A DNA stretch of 64,000 nt from an uncultured Collinsella sp. (GTDB lineage: Bacteria > Actinomycetota > Coriobacteriia > Coriobacteriales > Coriobacteriaceae). Every line of letters begins with the position of its first letter. Positions within the stretch are counted from its first letter, which is position 1. The translations under genes and the position numbers were made by a program. The DNA lies in assembly GCA_900541175.1 (NCBI GenBank), contig UQIT01000009.1:1-64000 (forward strand), in the 5' to 3' direction. Shown here piece after piece: positions 1-7,965 of this stretch. The notes beneath the pieces are model-generated. The model was not told where the DNA came from and did not search any database. It saw only the letters and a program-made list of their open reading frames with translations.

Positions 1-204
1 GCGCTGGTTCCCGGTCCGACCGGGCCGCGCGGCAAGGAGATATATTGCCAGACCGCGAAGCTCTGTGGGACGTCAATTCCACTCTTCACAAGTCCTACAC
101 AACATATTGCTTTCTATAGGTAATAGAAAGACTGGTGCGGATCTTCCGCACGTATCAGATGATGACCCTTTGGTTCAGGAATATATGGAGATCGGTCACC
201 TGTA
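1..204 (-). other. Candidate leader or structured RNA running off the window edge
   Basis: No convincing coding frame is visible. Downstream (minus sense) of a promoter-like sequence the stretch holds several compact hairpins: a TCACCT/AGGTGA stem at about 196-209, a GTGCGGA/TCCGCAC stem near 137-153 and a CTTTCTAT/ATAGAAAG stem near 111-131. A string of small stems behind a promoter suggests a 5' leader or small RNA transcribed leftward. It matches no RNA family I can name, and the gene it might lead into lies outside the window. A plus-strand frame is open to about base 205 but has weak codon bias and no start, so I do not call a gene. Confidence 0.3.
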
Positions 205-210
205 GGTGAT

Positions 211-238
211 TATCTACCCGCGCTTTTAGCAATGTAAA
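211..238 (-). promoter_or_regulatory. Putative sigma-A promoter facing left
   Basis: On the minus strand TTTACA (233-238) is followed after 16 bases by TAGATA (211-216), which runs into TAGATAAT. It lies just past the rplT operon terminator, so it would start a new transcript leaving the window on the left. Called from sequence only. Confidence 0.45.
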
Positions 239-251
239 CCGCGCTTCAGAT

Positions 252-287
252 AAAAAGAGGGAGCGCCGCGCACAACGCGACACTCCC
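252..287 (-). terminator. Rho-independent terminator of infC-rpmI-rplT
   Basis: Twelve-base arms (259-270 and 276-287) form a GC-rich stem with G-U wobbles around a 5-base loop. In the minus sense the stem is followed by TCTTTTTA. It begins about 20 bases after the rplT stop. Confidence 0.85.
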
Positions 288-308
288 CTAGCGATTCAAG
301 AGAATCTA

Positions 309-668
309 TTAGGCCTCGAGAGCCTTCTTGGCGATGGTAGCCAGCTCGTTGAAGGACTCGATGTCCTCGTAAGCCATCTGAGCCAGGACCTTGCGGTCGA
401 GCTCGATGCCGGCAACCTTCAGGCCGTGCATGAACTGAGAGTAAGAGATGTCGTTCAGGCGAGCAGCAGCGTTGATACGAGTGATCCAAAGAGAACGGAT
501 CTCGCGCTTCTTGTTGCGGCGATCACGATACTGATACTGCAGGGAGTGCTGGACCTGCTCTTTAGCATGCTTGTAAGTACGCGAAGCGGCACCGTAGTAA
601 CCCTTCGCACGGTGCATAACGGTACGGCGCTTCTTCTTGGCGGCAACAGCGCGCTTAATACGTGCCAT
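309..668 (-). CDS. rplT: 50S ribosomal protein L20
   Basis: The 119-residue product is a full-length bL20. It starts MARIKRAVAAKKKR, has the very basic N-terminal helix and the conserved WITRINAAAR segment near residues 61-70. L20 binds 23S rRNA early in large-subunit assembly and in many bacteria represses its own operon by binding the leader or intergenic mRNA. It is the last gene of the infC-rpmI-rplT operon, 46 bases after rpmI, with an AGGAG ribosome site before the ATG and a terminator directly behind it. Nothing unusual. Confidence 0.98.
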   Translation of the reverse strand: MARIKRAVAAKKKRRTVMHRAKGYYGAASRTYKHAKEQVQHSLQYQYRDRRNKKREIRSLWITRINAAARLNDISYSQFMHGLKVAGIELDRKVLAQMAYEDIESFNELATIAKKALEA

Positions 669-714
669 GTTCTATCAACTCCTAGACGGTAAAACGAAAA
701 ACGGGAACGCGAAC

Positions 715-906
715 TTAGGCGAGACGCGACTTGATGACCTTGCGGTCGGCAGCGGCAATCTCGGTCTCCTGACGGAAGCCACGCTTACGCTTGGTGGACT
801 TCTTGCTCAGGATGTGGCTCTTGAAAGCCTTGGCGCGCATAAGCTTGCCGGTACCAGTCTTGCGGAAACGCTTCTTGGTGCCGCTGTGGGACTTCATCTT
901 AGGCAT
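715..906 (-). CDS. rpmI: 50S ribosomal protein L35
   Basis: The 63-residue basic protein starts [20 protein letters not shown], the signature of bL35, and is the normal length for the family. It is the middle gene of the infC-rpmI-rplT operon, 32 bases behind infC, with AAGGAG placed correctly before its ATG. It is a structural protein of the large ribosomal subunit. Confidence 0.98.
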   Translation of the reverse strand: MPKMKSHSGTKKRFRKTGTGKLMRAKAFKSHILSKKSTKRKRGFRQETEIAAADRKVIKSRLA

Positions 907-938
907 GAAATACTCCTTAATCGGTTACAGAACACTAG

Positions 939-1493
939 TTACTTAGTATCGCTTGCCGCTTTATCCTCATCGAAGGCGCCCTTAATCGGGGCGAGCAGCA
1001 TAAGCATGTTACGGCCTTCCATCTTAGGCTTGGACTCGACCGTAGCGTAAGGCTTGAGATCCTCGGCGAGACGCTCGAGAACGTTAAGGCCCTGCTCCGG
1101 GTGAGCCATCTCACGGCCGCGGAACATGATGGTGATCTTAACGCGTGCGCCCTTCTTGAGGAAACGCAGAACGTGGCCCTTCTTGGTCTCGTAGTCGCCA
1201 ACGTCGATCTTGGGTCGGAACTTCATTTCCTTGACCTCGACCTTGGACTGGTTCTTACGAGCAGCCTTGGCCTTCATGGCCTGCTGGTACTTGAACTTAC
1301 CGTAGTCCATGACCTTGCAGACCGGCGGCTCCGCGTTGGGAGCGATCTCGACCAGGTCGAGACCCTGATCGTCGGCGACGCGCTGGGCATCGCGGATGGC
1401 GAACAGGCCGAGCTGAGAGCCATCGACGCCAATCAAACGGCACGAAGATGCAGTAATCTCGTCGTTGATGCGGGTGTCATCAGACTTAGCTAT
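939..1493 (-). CDS. infC: Translation initiation factor IF-3 (probable AUA start)
   Basis: IF-3 binds the 30S subunit and proofreads start codons. The product shows the N-terminal DDTRINDEI block, the helical linker and the C-terminal domain (RPKIDVGDYETKKGH, EGRNMLMLLAPI). I place the start at an AUA codon (1491-1493). A perfect GGAGGT (1501-1506) lies 7 bases upstream of it. The in-frame AUG five codons earlier (1506-1508) has no ribosome site before it; its own second codon is part of the Shine-Dalgarno sequence. From AUA the protein is 184 residues and starts (M)AKSDDTRIN. Rare AUU starts in infC are known in E. coli and other bacteria and underlie autoregulation, because IF-3 rejects non-standard starts; AUA here is an inference. 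It is the first gene of the operon, behind an attenuator-like leader. Confidence 0.95.
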   Translation of the reverse strand: MAKSDDTRINDEITASSCRLIGVDGSQLGLFAIRDAQRVADDQGLDLVEIAPNAEPPVCKVMDYGKFKYQQAMKAKAARKNQSKVEVKEMKFRPKIDVGDYETKKGHVLRFLKKGARVKITIMFRGREMAHPEQGLNVLERLAEDLKPYATVESKPKMEGRNMLMLLAPIKGAFDEDKAASDTK

Positions 1494-1690
1494 TTTCCCT
1501 ACCTCCATTCATAAAAAAATAACCCGGCGCTTCTCAGCAACCAGGTCGTACACATAGACTTCCTCGATTTGAGGAAGGGAATCTAAGTTGTATGACCAGT
1601 CAGCTGCTCATTGGCGCCAAAAGGTGGGAACCCTCGGGTTCCTCTTTAGGGCATTGCGGGAACAACGCCTTGCGAATAATAACACGTACA
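1494..1690 (-). promoter_or_regulatory. infC leader with attenuator-like terminator
   Basis: In the minus sense this untranslated stretch holds a GGAACCC/GGGTTCC hairpin (1627-1642), a CTTCCTC/GAGGAAG hairpin (1559-1577), and then an ACCTGG/CCGGGT stem (1522-1546) followed at once by UAUUUUUUU. The U-run ends a few bases before the infC ribosome site. Leaders of infC-rpmI-rplT operons in Firmicutes are known to control expression by premature termination, so this is most simply an attenuator. The competing antiterminator fold has not been worked out. Confidence 0.7.
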
Positions 1691-1710
1691 GCGCGTTATC
1701 ACATTACGTA

Positions 1711-1778
1711 CACGAAAAAGGGGCCTTGACCCCCTTGAACGCTCGCTTGCATGTATGGTGCCCGAGGCGAGACTCGAA
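1711..1778 (-). repeat. Duplicated 3' end of tRNA-Leu plus its terminator
   Basis: This segment is almost identical to 1894-1962. Both hold a C-rich terminator stem with an A/T run, the spacer word TTGCATGTA, and then the last 22 bases of tRNA-Leu (CCA, 3' acceptor strand and half the T arm). The copy stops inside the T arm, so it is not a functional tRNA. The two copies are about 184 bases apart and enclose about 115 bases of palindrome-rich sequence, including AAACAGGCC/GGCCTGTTT. Tandem 3' tRNA ends are what integration and excision at a tRNA attachment site leave behind; a local duplication is the other explanation. No integrase is present in the window. Confidence 0.75.
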
Positions 1779-1897
1779 GGGCCTTCGCTTCGCGAAGCCC
1801 CGGGCTTCGGACGCGCGGCGCCCTCGCCACGCTCCGCTACAAACAGGCCGCAGGCCTGTTTGCTTAACGCTTCGCGCGCTCACGCGAGTTCGGCACG

Positions 1898-1921
1898 AAA
1901 AAGGGGGCCGCAACCCCCTTG
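1898..1921 (-). terminator. Terminator of tRNA-Leu
   Basis: In the minus sense AAGGGGG and CCCCCTT pair around a short loop and are followed by TTT. It sits about 20 bases after the tRNA 3' end and is duplicated at 1714-1736. Confidence 0.75.
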
Positions 1922-1939
1922 AACGCTCACTTGCATGTA

Positions 1940-2026
1940 TGGTGCCCGAGGCGAGACTCGAACTCGCACGTTGTTGCCAACGGTGGATTTTGAGTCCACT
2001 GCGTCTGCCAATTCCGCCACTCGGGC
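1940..2026 (-). tRNA. tRNA-Leu (anticodon CAA)
   Basis: The 87-base class II tRNA has a perfect 7-bp acceptor stem (GCCCGAG/CTCGGGC), discriminator A and an encoded CCA (TGG at 1940-1942). It has a D arm GGCGGAATTGGCAGAC, an anticodon stem GTGGA/TCCAC with a 7-base loop giving CAA, a long variable arm and a T arm with TTCGAGTC. It decodes UUG. It stands alone behind the convergent end of the neighbouring gene. Confidence 0.97.
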
Positions 2027-2065
2027 ACGTAATGCGTGAGTTAGTTTATCACAGCTTTCTACCGA

Positions 2066-3499
2066 TTAGTTCGAAAATGGAACTTCGAGCATTTCGATGA
2101 GTTCGACCGTGCGGAGCATCTCGCGCTGACGGCATCCGCGACCGTCGACCGAAGCCTCGCCCATCTGGTTATCGTAAGGGTCCTCGCGCATGCCGTCGAA
2201 AGAGGGGTCAAACCCTGCCTGGAATCGATTGTTGGCCACCATACGCCACGGGTCGAGATTGCCAAAGTAGTGACGGCGGCGCCACTCCTCCCCCATCCTG
2301 CGAGCAGAAGATCCAAATGACACGTCGGCGTTGAGCCAACCGGTCTGCGGCGTATAGAACTCTGCCCAGTCGTGCGACCCCACCGAATCGGGCGCAACGT
2401 ACAGGCCGCTCTGCCAACGGGCAGGCACGCCCGCGATACGGCACATGGTGATAAACGTGAGCGCCATAACGCCGCAATCGCCGCGGAGCGAATGCGCGCA
2501 GTCATCGGCAATAGATCCCAAAAGCAAGTACGGCGGCTGATAGCGATAGTCGATATGCTGCGTCAGATAATCATAGATAGCACGGGCGCGATCGAGCGGA
2601 TCCTCGAGTCCGTCAACAACACCGGCCGTCAGCTGCTGCAGATACGGCGTGAATGCAATGTGCGGACGGTCCTCAGAAATATCTTCGGGCAACGGCGCGT
2701 CCATACACGGATGCGACGGAAGCGCACCCCCATAAATATCGCGATAAGCGGCATTGATTTGATAGCGATAGGTCACCGAGAATGAGCGATCACTCGAAGA
2801 AGACCACGAGGCGGTACGCGCCGAAGCGTTCGCGGGAGCAACAGCACCCTCCGGCGTCATATTGAGAACCTCGATATGAGACTGTTGACGACAGGCGGCG
2901 GCAACGGGTAGCCAAGCGCGAACGGTCTCCCCCTCTAGAGCGCCGGGGACAGACAAGGACGCCTTAAGCGTAATAACGCGAGTCAATCCGTTTTGCGACT
3001 CCATCTCCTTGAGCATCTCGTTGCGCAGTGCTATTCCGTCCGTAGAATCGGGACGCATGCCGGGGACCTCTTTGGGATATACGCGAAGCGAATCGAGGAA
3101 GTTGTCGAGAACGAACAGCTCACCATCGATAAAGCGCCAGTCAATACGCTTACGGTCAATCAGATCGTTAAACTGCTCCTCGGTAAACTCAGGCCACTCC
3201 TCGCGAATCATCGCAATAGCTCGATCGCGCGACACCGAAAAATGAAGCGGCGTCTCAAGCATGCGATACCGCTCGGCACGAACGCAGGCAGCAAGCGAGG
3301 GATCGGGATTCTGCCCCAAAAGACGATCACAAGCCGCAACAGTCTGCGTCAAATATCCGGCATCCTTGAGTCGAAGAATCTCGGGCGGTAGTCCAATATC
3401 GAGATGACGAAAGTCATTACAGCAAACATCAACAGAGCAACCAACAGGACCCTCGTCAATAACCTTCCCATCCGAAGGCAACACATTAACAACAGCCAT
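2066..3499 (-). CDS. Transglutaminase-like domain protein
   Basis: The 477-residue protein carries a transglutaminase/protease-like core in its C-terminal half. The expected triad is visible: Cys342 in GDCGVMA, His376 in SHDWAEFY and Asp392 in LNADVS. The N-terminal 270 residues are unassigned and include a predicted beta-rich stretch before the core. No signal peptide or membrane span is seen, so it is probably cytoplasmic. Proteins of this kind act as peptidases, amidases or cross-linking enzymes; the substrate cannot be told. I chose the ATG at 3497-3499, which has TTGGAG upstream, over a GTG six codons earlier that contains this ribosome site. It is a single gene, with tRNA-Leu just downstream. 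Confidence 0.85.
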   Translation of the reverse strand: MAVVNVLPSDGKVIDEGPVGCSVDVCCNDFRHLDIGLPPEILRLKDAGYLTQTVAACDRLLGQNPDPSLAACVRAERYRMLETPLHFSVSRDRAIAMIREEWPEFTEEQFNDLIDRKRIDWRFIDGELFVLDNFLDSLRVYPKEVPGMRPDSTDGIALRNEMLKEMESQNGLTRVITLKASLSVPGALEGETVRAWLPVAAACRQQSHIEVLNMTPEGAVAPANASARTASWSSSSDRSFSVTYRYQINAAYRDIYGGALPSHPCMDAPLPEDISEDRPHIAFTPYLQQLTAGVVDGLEDPLDRARAIYDYLTQHIDYRYQPPYLLLGSIADDCAHSLRGDCGVMALTFITMCRIAGVPARWQSGLYVAPDSVGSHDWAEFYTPQTGWLNADVSFGSSARRMGEEWRRRHYFGNLDPWRMVANNRFQAGFDPSFDGMREDPYDNQMGEASVDGRGCRQREMLRTVELIEMLEVPFSN

Positions 3500-3641
3500 A
3501 CTAAAACTCCAAGTCACTAGAACGCTTGAAGTCCATTGTAGCGAGATAAAAAAGAAAGCCCCAACAAGGGAGCCATCAACACCACCGAACGGTAGTCAAA
3601 AAAATGAATTCAGCCCAGTAACCCTGTAGCGAGTTAACGAA

Positions 3642-3734
3642 GGAGGCCCCGTTCACCCGAAGCTTTTCCCATTGCGCGACTTCTGGCAAAGCCAGGTGAG
3701 TGCAAGGGAAAAGCGTAGGGTGAACGGGGCCTCC
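3642..3734. repeat. Long inverted repeat downstream of aldolase
   Basis: The arms share a perfect 17-base outer block (GGAGGCCCCGTTCACCC and its complement), a short mismatch, then GCTTTTCCC. The centre folds into a smaller CTGGC/GCCAG hairpin. It lies about 20 bases after the fba stop. No T-run follows on either strand, so it is not a classic terminator, though it could still stabilise or end the fba transcript. Confidence 0.85.
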
Positions 3735-3756
3735 GACGGGAAAGTTAAACCGCTAC

Positions 3757-4623
3757 TTACGCCTTGTTGACGGAGCCAAACTCCTCCATGAGCTCCTTGG
3801 TGCGGGCAACGATGTTGTCACGACCAGGCTTGAGGAGCTTGCGGGGGTCAAAGCCCTTGCCCTGCTGATCCTTGCCGGCCTCGATGTACTCGCGAACACC
3901 CTTGGCGAAGACGAGCTGCAGATCGGTGTTGACGTTGATCTTGGAGATACCCAGGGAGATGGCCTTCTTGATCTGATCCTCGGGGATGCCGGTGCCACCG
4001 TGCAGGACGAGGGGCAGGTCGCCGGTCTGAGCCTTGATCTCGCCCAGGCGCTCGAAGGAAAGGCCAGCCCAGTCGGCAGGGTACACGCCGTGGATGTTGC
4101 CGATACCGCAGGCGAGGAAGTCGACGCCCAGGTCAGCAATCTGCTTGCACTCAGCAGGATCAGCGAGCTCGCCGCTGGAGGTCACGCCGTCCTCGGTGCC
4201 GCCGATGCCGCCGACCTCGGCCTCGATGGACATGCCCTTGGAGTGGGCAAGCTCAACGAGCTCCTTGGTGCGGTCGAGGTTAAGCTGGAAGGTCTCCTCG
4301 TGAGAGCCGTCATACATGATGGACGTGAAGCCGGCCTCGATGCACTTGAAGCAGTCCTCGTAAGAACCGTGATCGAGGTGAAGGGCGACGGGAACGGTAA
4401 CGCCCGTGGCCTCGACGGCAGCCTTAACCATGTCGGCGCAGACCTTGAAACCGCCCATCCACTTAGCGGCACCAGCGGTGCACTGAAGGATCAGCGGGGA
4501 CTTGGCCTCCTCGGCGGCCTGGAGAATAGCCAGGGTCCACTCGAGGTTGTTGGTGTTGAAGGCACCGAGACCGTACTTGCCGGCCTCGGCCTTCTTGAGC
4601 ATGTCTGCTGCGTTGACGAGCAT
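3757..4623 (-). CDS. fba: Class II fructose-bisphosphate aldolase
   Basis: The enzyme interconverts fructose 1,6-bisphosphate and the two triose phosphates in glycolysis. The 288-residue product has the class II signatures: GAFNTNN near residues 20-26, the metal site LHLDHGS (Asp84, His85), EAEVGGIGGTEDG, and the glycine-rich phosphate loops LHGGTGIP and INVNTDLQ. The start ATG at 4621-4623 has AGGAGG six bases upstream; open frame upstream of it lacks a ribosome site and is not conserved-looking. Single gene, followed by a large hairpin. A TGG-TAAAAT extended -10-like element lies about 40 bases upstream. Confidence 0.97.
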   Translation of the reverse strand: MLVNAADMLKKAEAGKYGLGAFNTNNLEWTLAILQAAEEAKSPLILQCTAGAAKWMGGFKVCADMVKAAVEATGVTVPVALHLDHGSYEDCFKCIEAGFTSIMYDGSHEETFQLNLDRTKELVELAHSKGMSIEAEVGGIGGTEDGVTSSGELADPAECKQIADLGVDFLACGIGNIHGVYPADWAGLSFERLGEIKAQTGDLPLVLHGGTGIPEDQIKKAISLGISKINVNTDLQLVFAKGVREYIEAGKDQQGKGFDPRKLLKPGRDNIVARTKELMEEFGSVNKA

Positions 4624-4817
4624 AAAAGAAACCTCCTGTAAGGTTGCTCCGATAACGCCTGAGATTTTACCACGACATACCCGAGCATAAACGTTCGTTT
4701 GTTCACGAATACCATCCGATTGGACAAATTTTGACCGTTTGCCCCACAGAATCGACCCACTGGGGAAAATAGCTTGACGATTGAGCGGTCTTCGTGGTTC
4801 GGAAGACGGCTTCGAGC

Positions 4818-5501
4818 CTACATCTGCATAAACGGGTTCTGCATAAGTTCGCGCGCCATCGTGGTCGAATCGCCATGGCCCGTCAAGCAAACGGTATCGG
4901 GCGGAAGCATCTTGGCAAGTTTGGAGAGCGAGCGCATAATCGCCGCCTCGTCACCGCCGGAAAGATCGGTACGACCGTGGCTGCCCGGGAAAAGCGTGTC
5001 GCCCACAAAGGCGATGTTTCCCTGCTCGGTCGCGGCGAACAGGACGATGCCGCCCGGCGTATGCCCCGGCGTCTCGATCACCTGCAGGCAGACGTCGCCC
5101 ACCTCGATTGTATCGCCCTCGGCAAGCAAGCGCGTCGGCTCACCCGGATCGGGCGTCTCGATACCCCACATGACACGCTGCTCCTCGATATTTGCGCGAG
5201 GTACCGTCACGTCCTTAGCGCACAACTCATATAGCGCACTGTCGCCAACGACAGCTCGAACCCCGGCAACCCCGCCAACATGGTCGGCATGACCGTGCGT
5301 GCAGACAGAGCCGAGTACGCGCACCTCGGGATGCGCGGTGCGGATATGCTCCACAAGACGCTCGCCCTCCCACGCCGGATCGACGATTAAGCACTCGTCA
5401 TTCGAAATCACGGCGTAGCTGTTGGTCTGAATCGGGCCGTTGACGAGCACCTCAATCGAAGCCGTGCCTCGGGGTGTCAGGTCCAAAGTCATATCGTCCA
5501 T
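4818..5501 (-). CDS. MBL-fold hydrolase, glyoxalase II-like
   Basis: This 227-residue metallo-beta-lactamase-fold enzyme has the full metal motif THGHADHVGG (His69, His71, Asp73, His74), a second histidine in ETPGHTPGG, the bridging aspartate in FVGDTLFPGS and the last histidine in LTGHGDST. Stand-alone short versions of this family act as hydroxyacylglutathione-hydrolase-like thioesterases; the substrate here is unknown. The third codon ATG (5499-5501) is 8 bases from AGGAGG and is a better start than the ATG only two bases from it. It lies downstream of rel but is cut off from it by a terminator. Confidence 0.88.
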   Translation of the reverse strand: MDDMTLDLTPRGTASIEVLVNGPIQTNSYAVISNDECLIVDPAWEGERLVEHIRTAHPEVRVLGSVCTHGHADHVGGVAGVRAVVGDSALYELCAKDVTVPRANIEEQRVMWGIETPDPGEPTRLLAEGDTIEVGDVCLQVIETPGHTPGGIVLFAATEQGNIAFVGDTLFPGSHGRTDLSGGDEAAIMRSLSKLAKMLPPDTVCLTGHGDSTTMARELMQNPFMQM

Positions 5502-5518
5502 GCGCATACCCTCCTTCT

Positions 5519-5555
5519 AAAATACGCTCGAGGCACCAAACGATGCCTCGAGCGT
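5519..5555 (-). terminator. Terminator of rel
   Basis: Perfect 12-base arms ACGCTCGAGGCA/TGCCTCGAGCGT (5524-5535, 5544-5555) with an 8-base loop are followed in the minus sense by ATTTTAG. It separates rel from the MBL-fold gene. Confidence 0.85.
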
Positions 5556-5589
5556 AACCAATATCTATGATGCTGAGAGGCTCTCGCAC

Positions 5590-7950
5590 CTACACACGGC
5601 GCTTGAGTTGCGCTCCGCCCTCGCCGGGCATAAGACGGCGAGCGTCGTAGACCGAATCGACACTGCTGATGGAAGCCAGCAGCGGATCCAGGCCGCTCGC
5701 ATCCGAAATCTCGACCATAAAGCGCAGGGTCGCAATACCCTCGCGGTTGGTCGAGGTGGCGGCGGAAAGGATATTGCCGCCTGCATCGCCAATGGCAATG
5801 GTGACGTCCTTGAGCAGGCCCATGCGGTCCAGGCACTCGACCACGATCTCGACCTGGAAGAGGGTGTCGGCAGCACCATCCCACTCTACGTCAATCATGC
5901 GCTCGGGGTGCTCCATGAGGCCCTTGACGTTGGGGCAGTTGGCGCGATGCACTGAGACACCTCGGCCACGCGTGATGAAGCCGACGATATCGTCGCCCGT
6001 CACGGGGTTGCAGCAATGAGCCAGACGGACCAGCAGGCCACTGTTGCTCTCGCCCTTAACGATAATGCCGTTACTTGCGCTCTTGCCACGCTTTTGCGGC
6101 TTGCGGTTGGAGCCGCGGGCCGGCTGTTTCACGACCTCGGCGATAGCCTCGGCCTTGGTGAGCTGTTCCTCGGGCTTGGGGTCCAAGATTTGCTCGACCT
6201 TATTGCCCACAGCGCGCGGGGCAACCTTGCCGGCACCGACGGCGGCAAACAGGTCCTCGAGCTGCTTGAAGTTAAACTGCTCCGCCACGGCATTGAGCGC
6301 ACGCGTGGAGCGCGGCGTGGAGATGCCATACCCGCGCTTGCGCAGGTCCTTGGCCAGCATATCGCGGCCGGCGGCAGCGTCGTCGTCCTTAGTCGCGGCG
6401 GCAAAGTAGCGACGGATCTTTGACTTGGCGGAAGGCGTCTTGACGATCTTGAGCCAATCACGCGACGGCTTGGAACTCTTGTTAGTCAGGATCTCGACAC
6501 GGTCACCCGTCTTAATCTCGTGCGTGAGCGGAGCCACCGCACCGTTGATTTTGGCGCCGACGCAATGGTTTCCCACCTCGGTATGAACGGCGTAGGCAAA
6601 GTCGAGCGGTGTAGAGCCGGCACGAAGCGCCATGACCTCGCCCTTGGGCGTAAAGACGAAGATCTCCTGATCGAACAGATCGACCTTCAGCGAGTGCAGG
6701 TATTCCTTGGCATCGGTGATCTCGTCGGAAGCCGCCCAATCGAGCGAATGCTTGAGCCAGTTGATCTGGTCGTCCAAACGTTGAGCGTCATTGGTCTTGG
6801 AAGCAGACGATCCGCCCGACTTCTTATATAGCCAGTGGGCGGCAATGCCGTACTCGGCCTGCTCATGCATCTCATAGGTTCGAATCTGAATCTCGAGCGG
6901 GCGGGCCGTGGGGCCGATAACCGTCGTATGGAGCGACTGGTAGTTATTGACCTTGGGCATGGCGATATAGTCTTTAAAGCGACCGGGCATGGGGTGCCAC
7001 AGCGTATGCACCGCGCCGAGCGTGGAGTAGCAATCGCGCACCGAATGCGTGATGACGCGCAGTGCCACCAGGTCGTAGATCTCGGAGAACTCCTTGCCCT
7101 TGCGCTTCATCTTTTGGTAGATGGACCAATAGTGCTTGGAACGGCCGTTGATCTGGAAGCCTTCCAGGCCAATGCGGTTGAGCTCGTCGGTGAGTGTCTT
7201 GATGGTCTCAGCCAGATAGCGCTCACGGACCTCGCGCGACTCCGCCACCATGCGCGCGATGCGCTGGTAGGCATCGGGCTCCAGGTAGAAGAAGGACAGG
7301 TCCTCGAGCTCCCACTTAATAGAGCTCATGCCCAGGCGGTCGGCCAAGGGCGCGTACACGTCCATGGTCTCGCGAGCCTTAAATAGGCGACGATCCTCGC
7401 GCAGGGCTGCCAGCGTTCGCATGTTGTGCAGACGGTCGGCAAGTTTAACGATGATGACGCGAATGTCCTTGGACATGGCAAGGAACATCTTGCGCAGCGT
7501 GAGCGCCTGCTTCTCGTCCATGCTGTCGACTTCGATGTTGGTGAGCTTGGTCACGCCATCGACGAGCTCGGCCACCGTATCGCCAAACAGGCCGGAAACA
7601 TCGGCGAGCGAGGTCTCAGTATCCTCGACGGTATCGTGCAGCAGCGCGGCGCACACCACATCGCAGTCCATCTTGAGATCGGCCAGAATGATGGCCACCT
7701 CGACGGGATGGTTGATGTACATCTCACCCGAGCGCCGCTTTTGGTTGCAATGCTTCTCGGCAGCAAAGCAGTAGGCCTGCTCAACCTTAGAAAAGTCGTC
7801 CTCATTCATATATTTGAGGCACAGACGCTCCAGCTTGTCGTAGCTGTCCGCCATAATCTCGGGCGGCAGCTCATCGGCATGCTTATAGTGCTCCATCTCC
7901 GAAAACGGCTGGAGGGTGGAATCATGGGCGGTACGGGCTGCGGCATCCAT
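5590..7950 (-). CDS. rel: Bifunctional (p)ppGpp synthetase/hydrolase
   Basis: A 786-residue RelA/SpoT homologue that makes and breaks the stringent-response alarmone (p)ppGpp. Domains in order: HD hydrolase with intact His81 and HDTVEDT (His105, Asp106); synthetase with GRFKDYIAMPK and NNYQSLHTT near 323-343; TGS near 430-490 (VFTPKGEVMALRAGSTPLDF); a helical/zinc-type region with LAHCCNPV; and a C-terminal ACT domain. The HD motif is complete, so hydrolase activity is expected as well as synthesis. It begins 15 bases after the RecJ-helicase gene and is probably co-transcribed with it. A strong terminator follows. Confidence 0.97.
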   Translation of the reverse strand: MDAAARTAHDSTLQPFSEMEHYKHADELPPEIMADSYDKLERLCLKYMNEDDFSKVEQAYCFAAEKHCNQKRRSGEMYINHPVEVAIILADLKMDCDVVCAALLHDTVEDTETSLADVSGLFGDTVAELVDGVTKLTNIEVDSMDEKQALTLRKMFLAMSKDIRVIIVKLADRLHNMRTLAALREDRRLFKARETMDVYAPLADRLGMSSIKWELEDLSFFYLEPDAYQRIARMVAESREVRERYLAETIKTLTDELNRIGLEGFQINGRSKHYWSIYQKMKRKGKEFSEIYDLVALRVITHSVRDCYSTLGAVHTLWHPMPGRFKDYIAMPKVNNYQSLHTTVIGPTARPLEIQIRTYEMHEQAEYGIAAHWLYKKSGGSSASKTNDAQRLDDQINWLKHSLDWAASDEITDAKEYLHSLKVDLFDQEIFVFTPKGEVMALRAGSTPLDFAYAVHTEVGNHCVGAKINGAVAPLTHEIKTGDRVEILTNKSSKPSRDWLKIVKTPSAKSKIRRYFAAATKDDDAAAGRDMLAKDLRKRGYGISTPRSTRALNAVAEQFNFKQLEDLFAAVGAGKVAPRAVGNKVEQILDPKPEEQLTKAEAIAEVVKQPARGSNRKPQKRGKSASNGIIVKGESNSGLLVRLAHCCNPVTGDDIVGFITRGRGVSVHRANCPNVKGLMEHPERMIDVEWDGAADTLFQVEIVVECLDRMGLLKDVTIAIGDAGGNILSAATSTNREGIATLRFMVEISDASGLDPLLASISSVDSVYDARRLMPGEGGAQLKRRV

Positions 7951-7965
7951 CGAGGTCCCCTTCCC

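Noticed and set aside
1711..1778. Second functional tRNA-Leu
   Set aside because: Only the 3' 22 bases are present. No anticodon arm or D arm follows.
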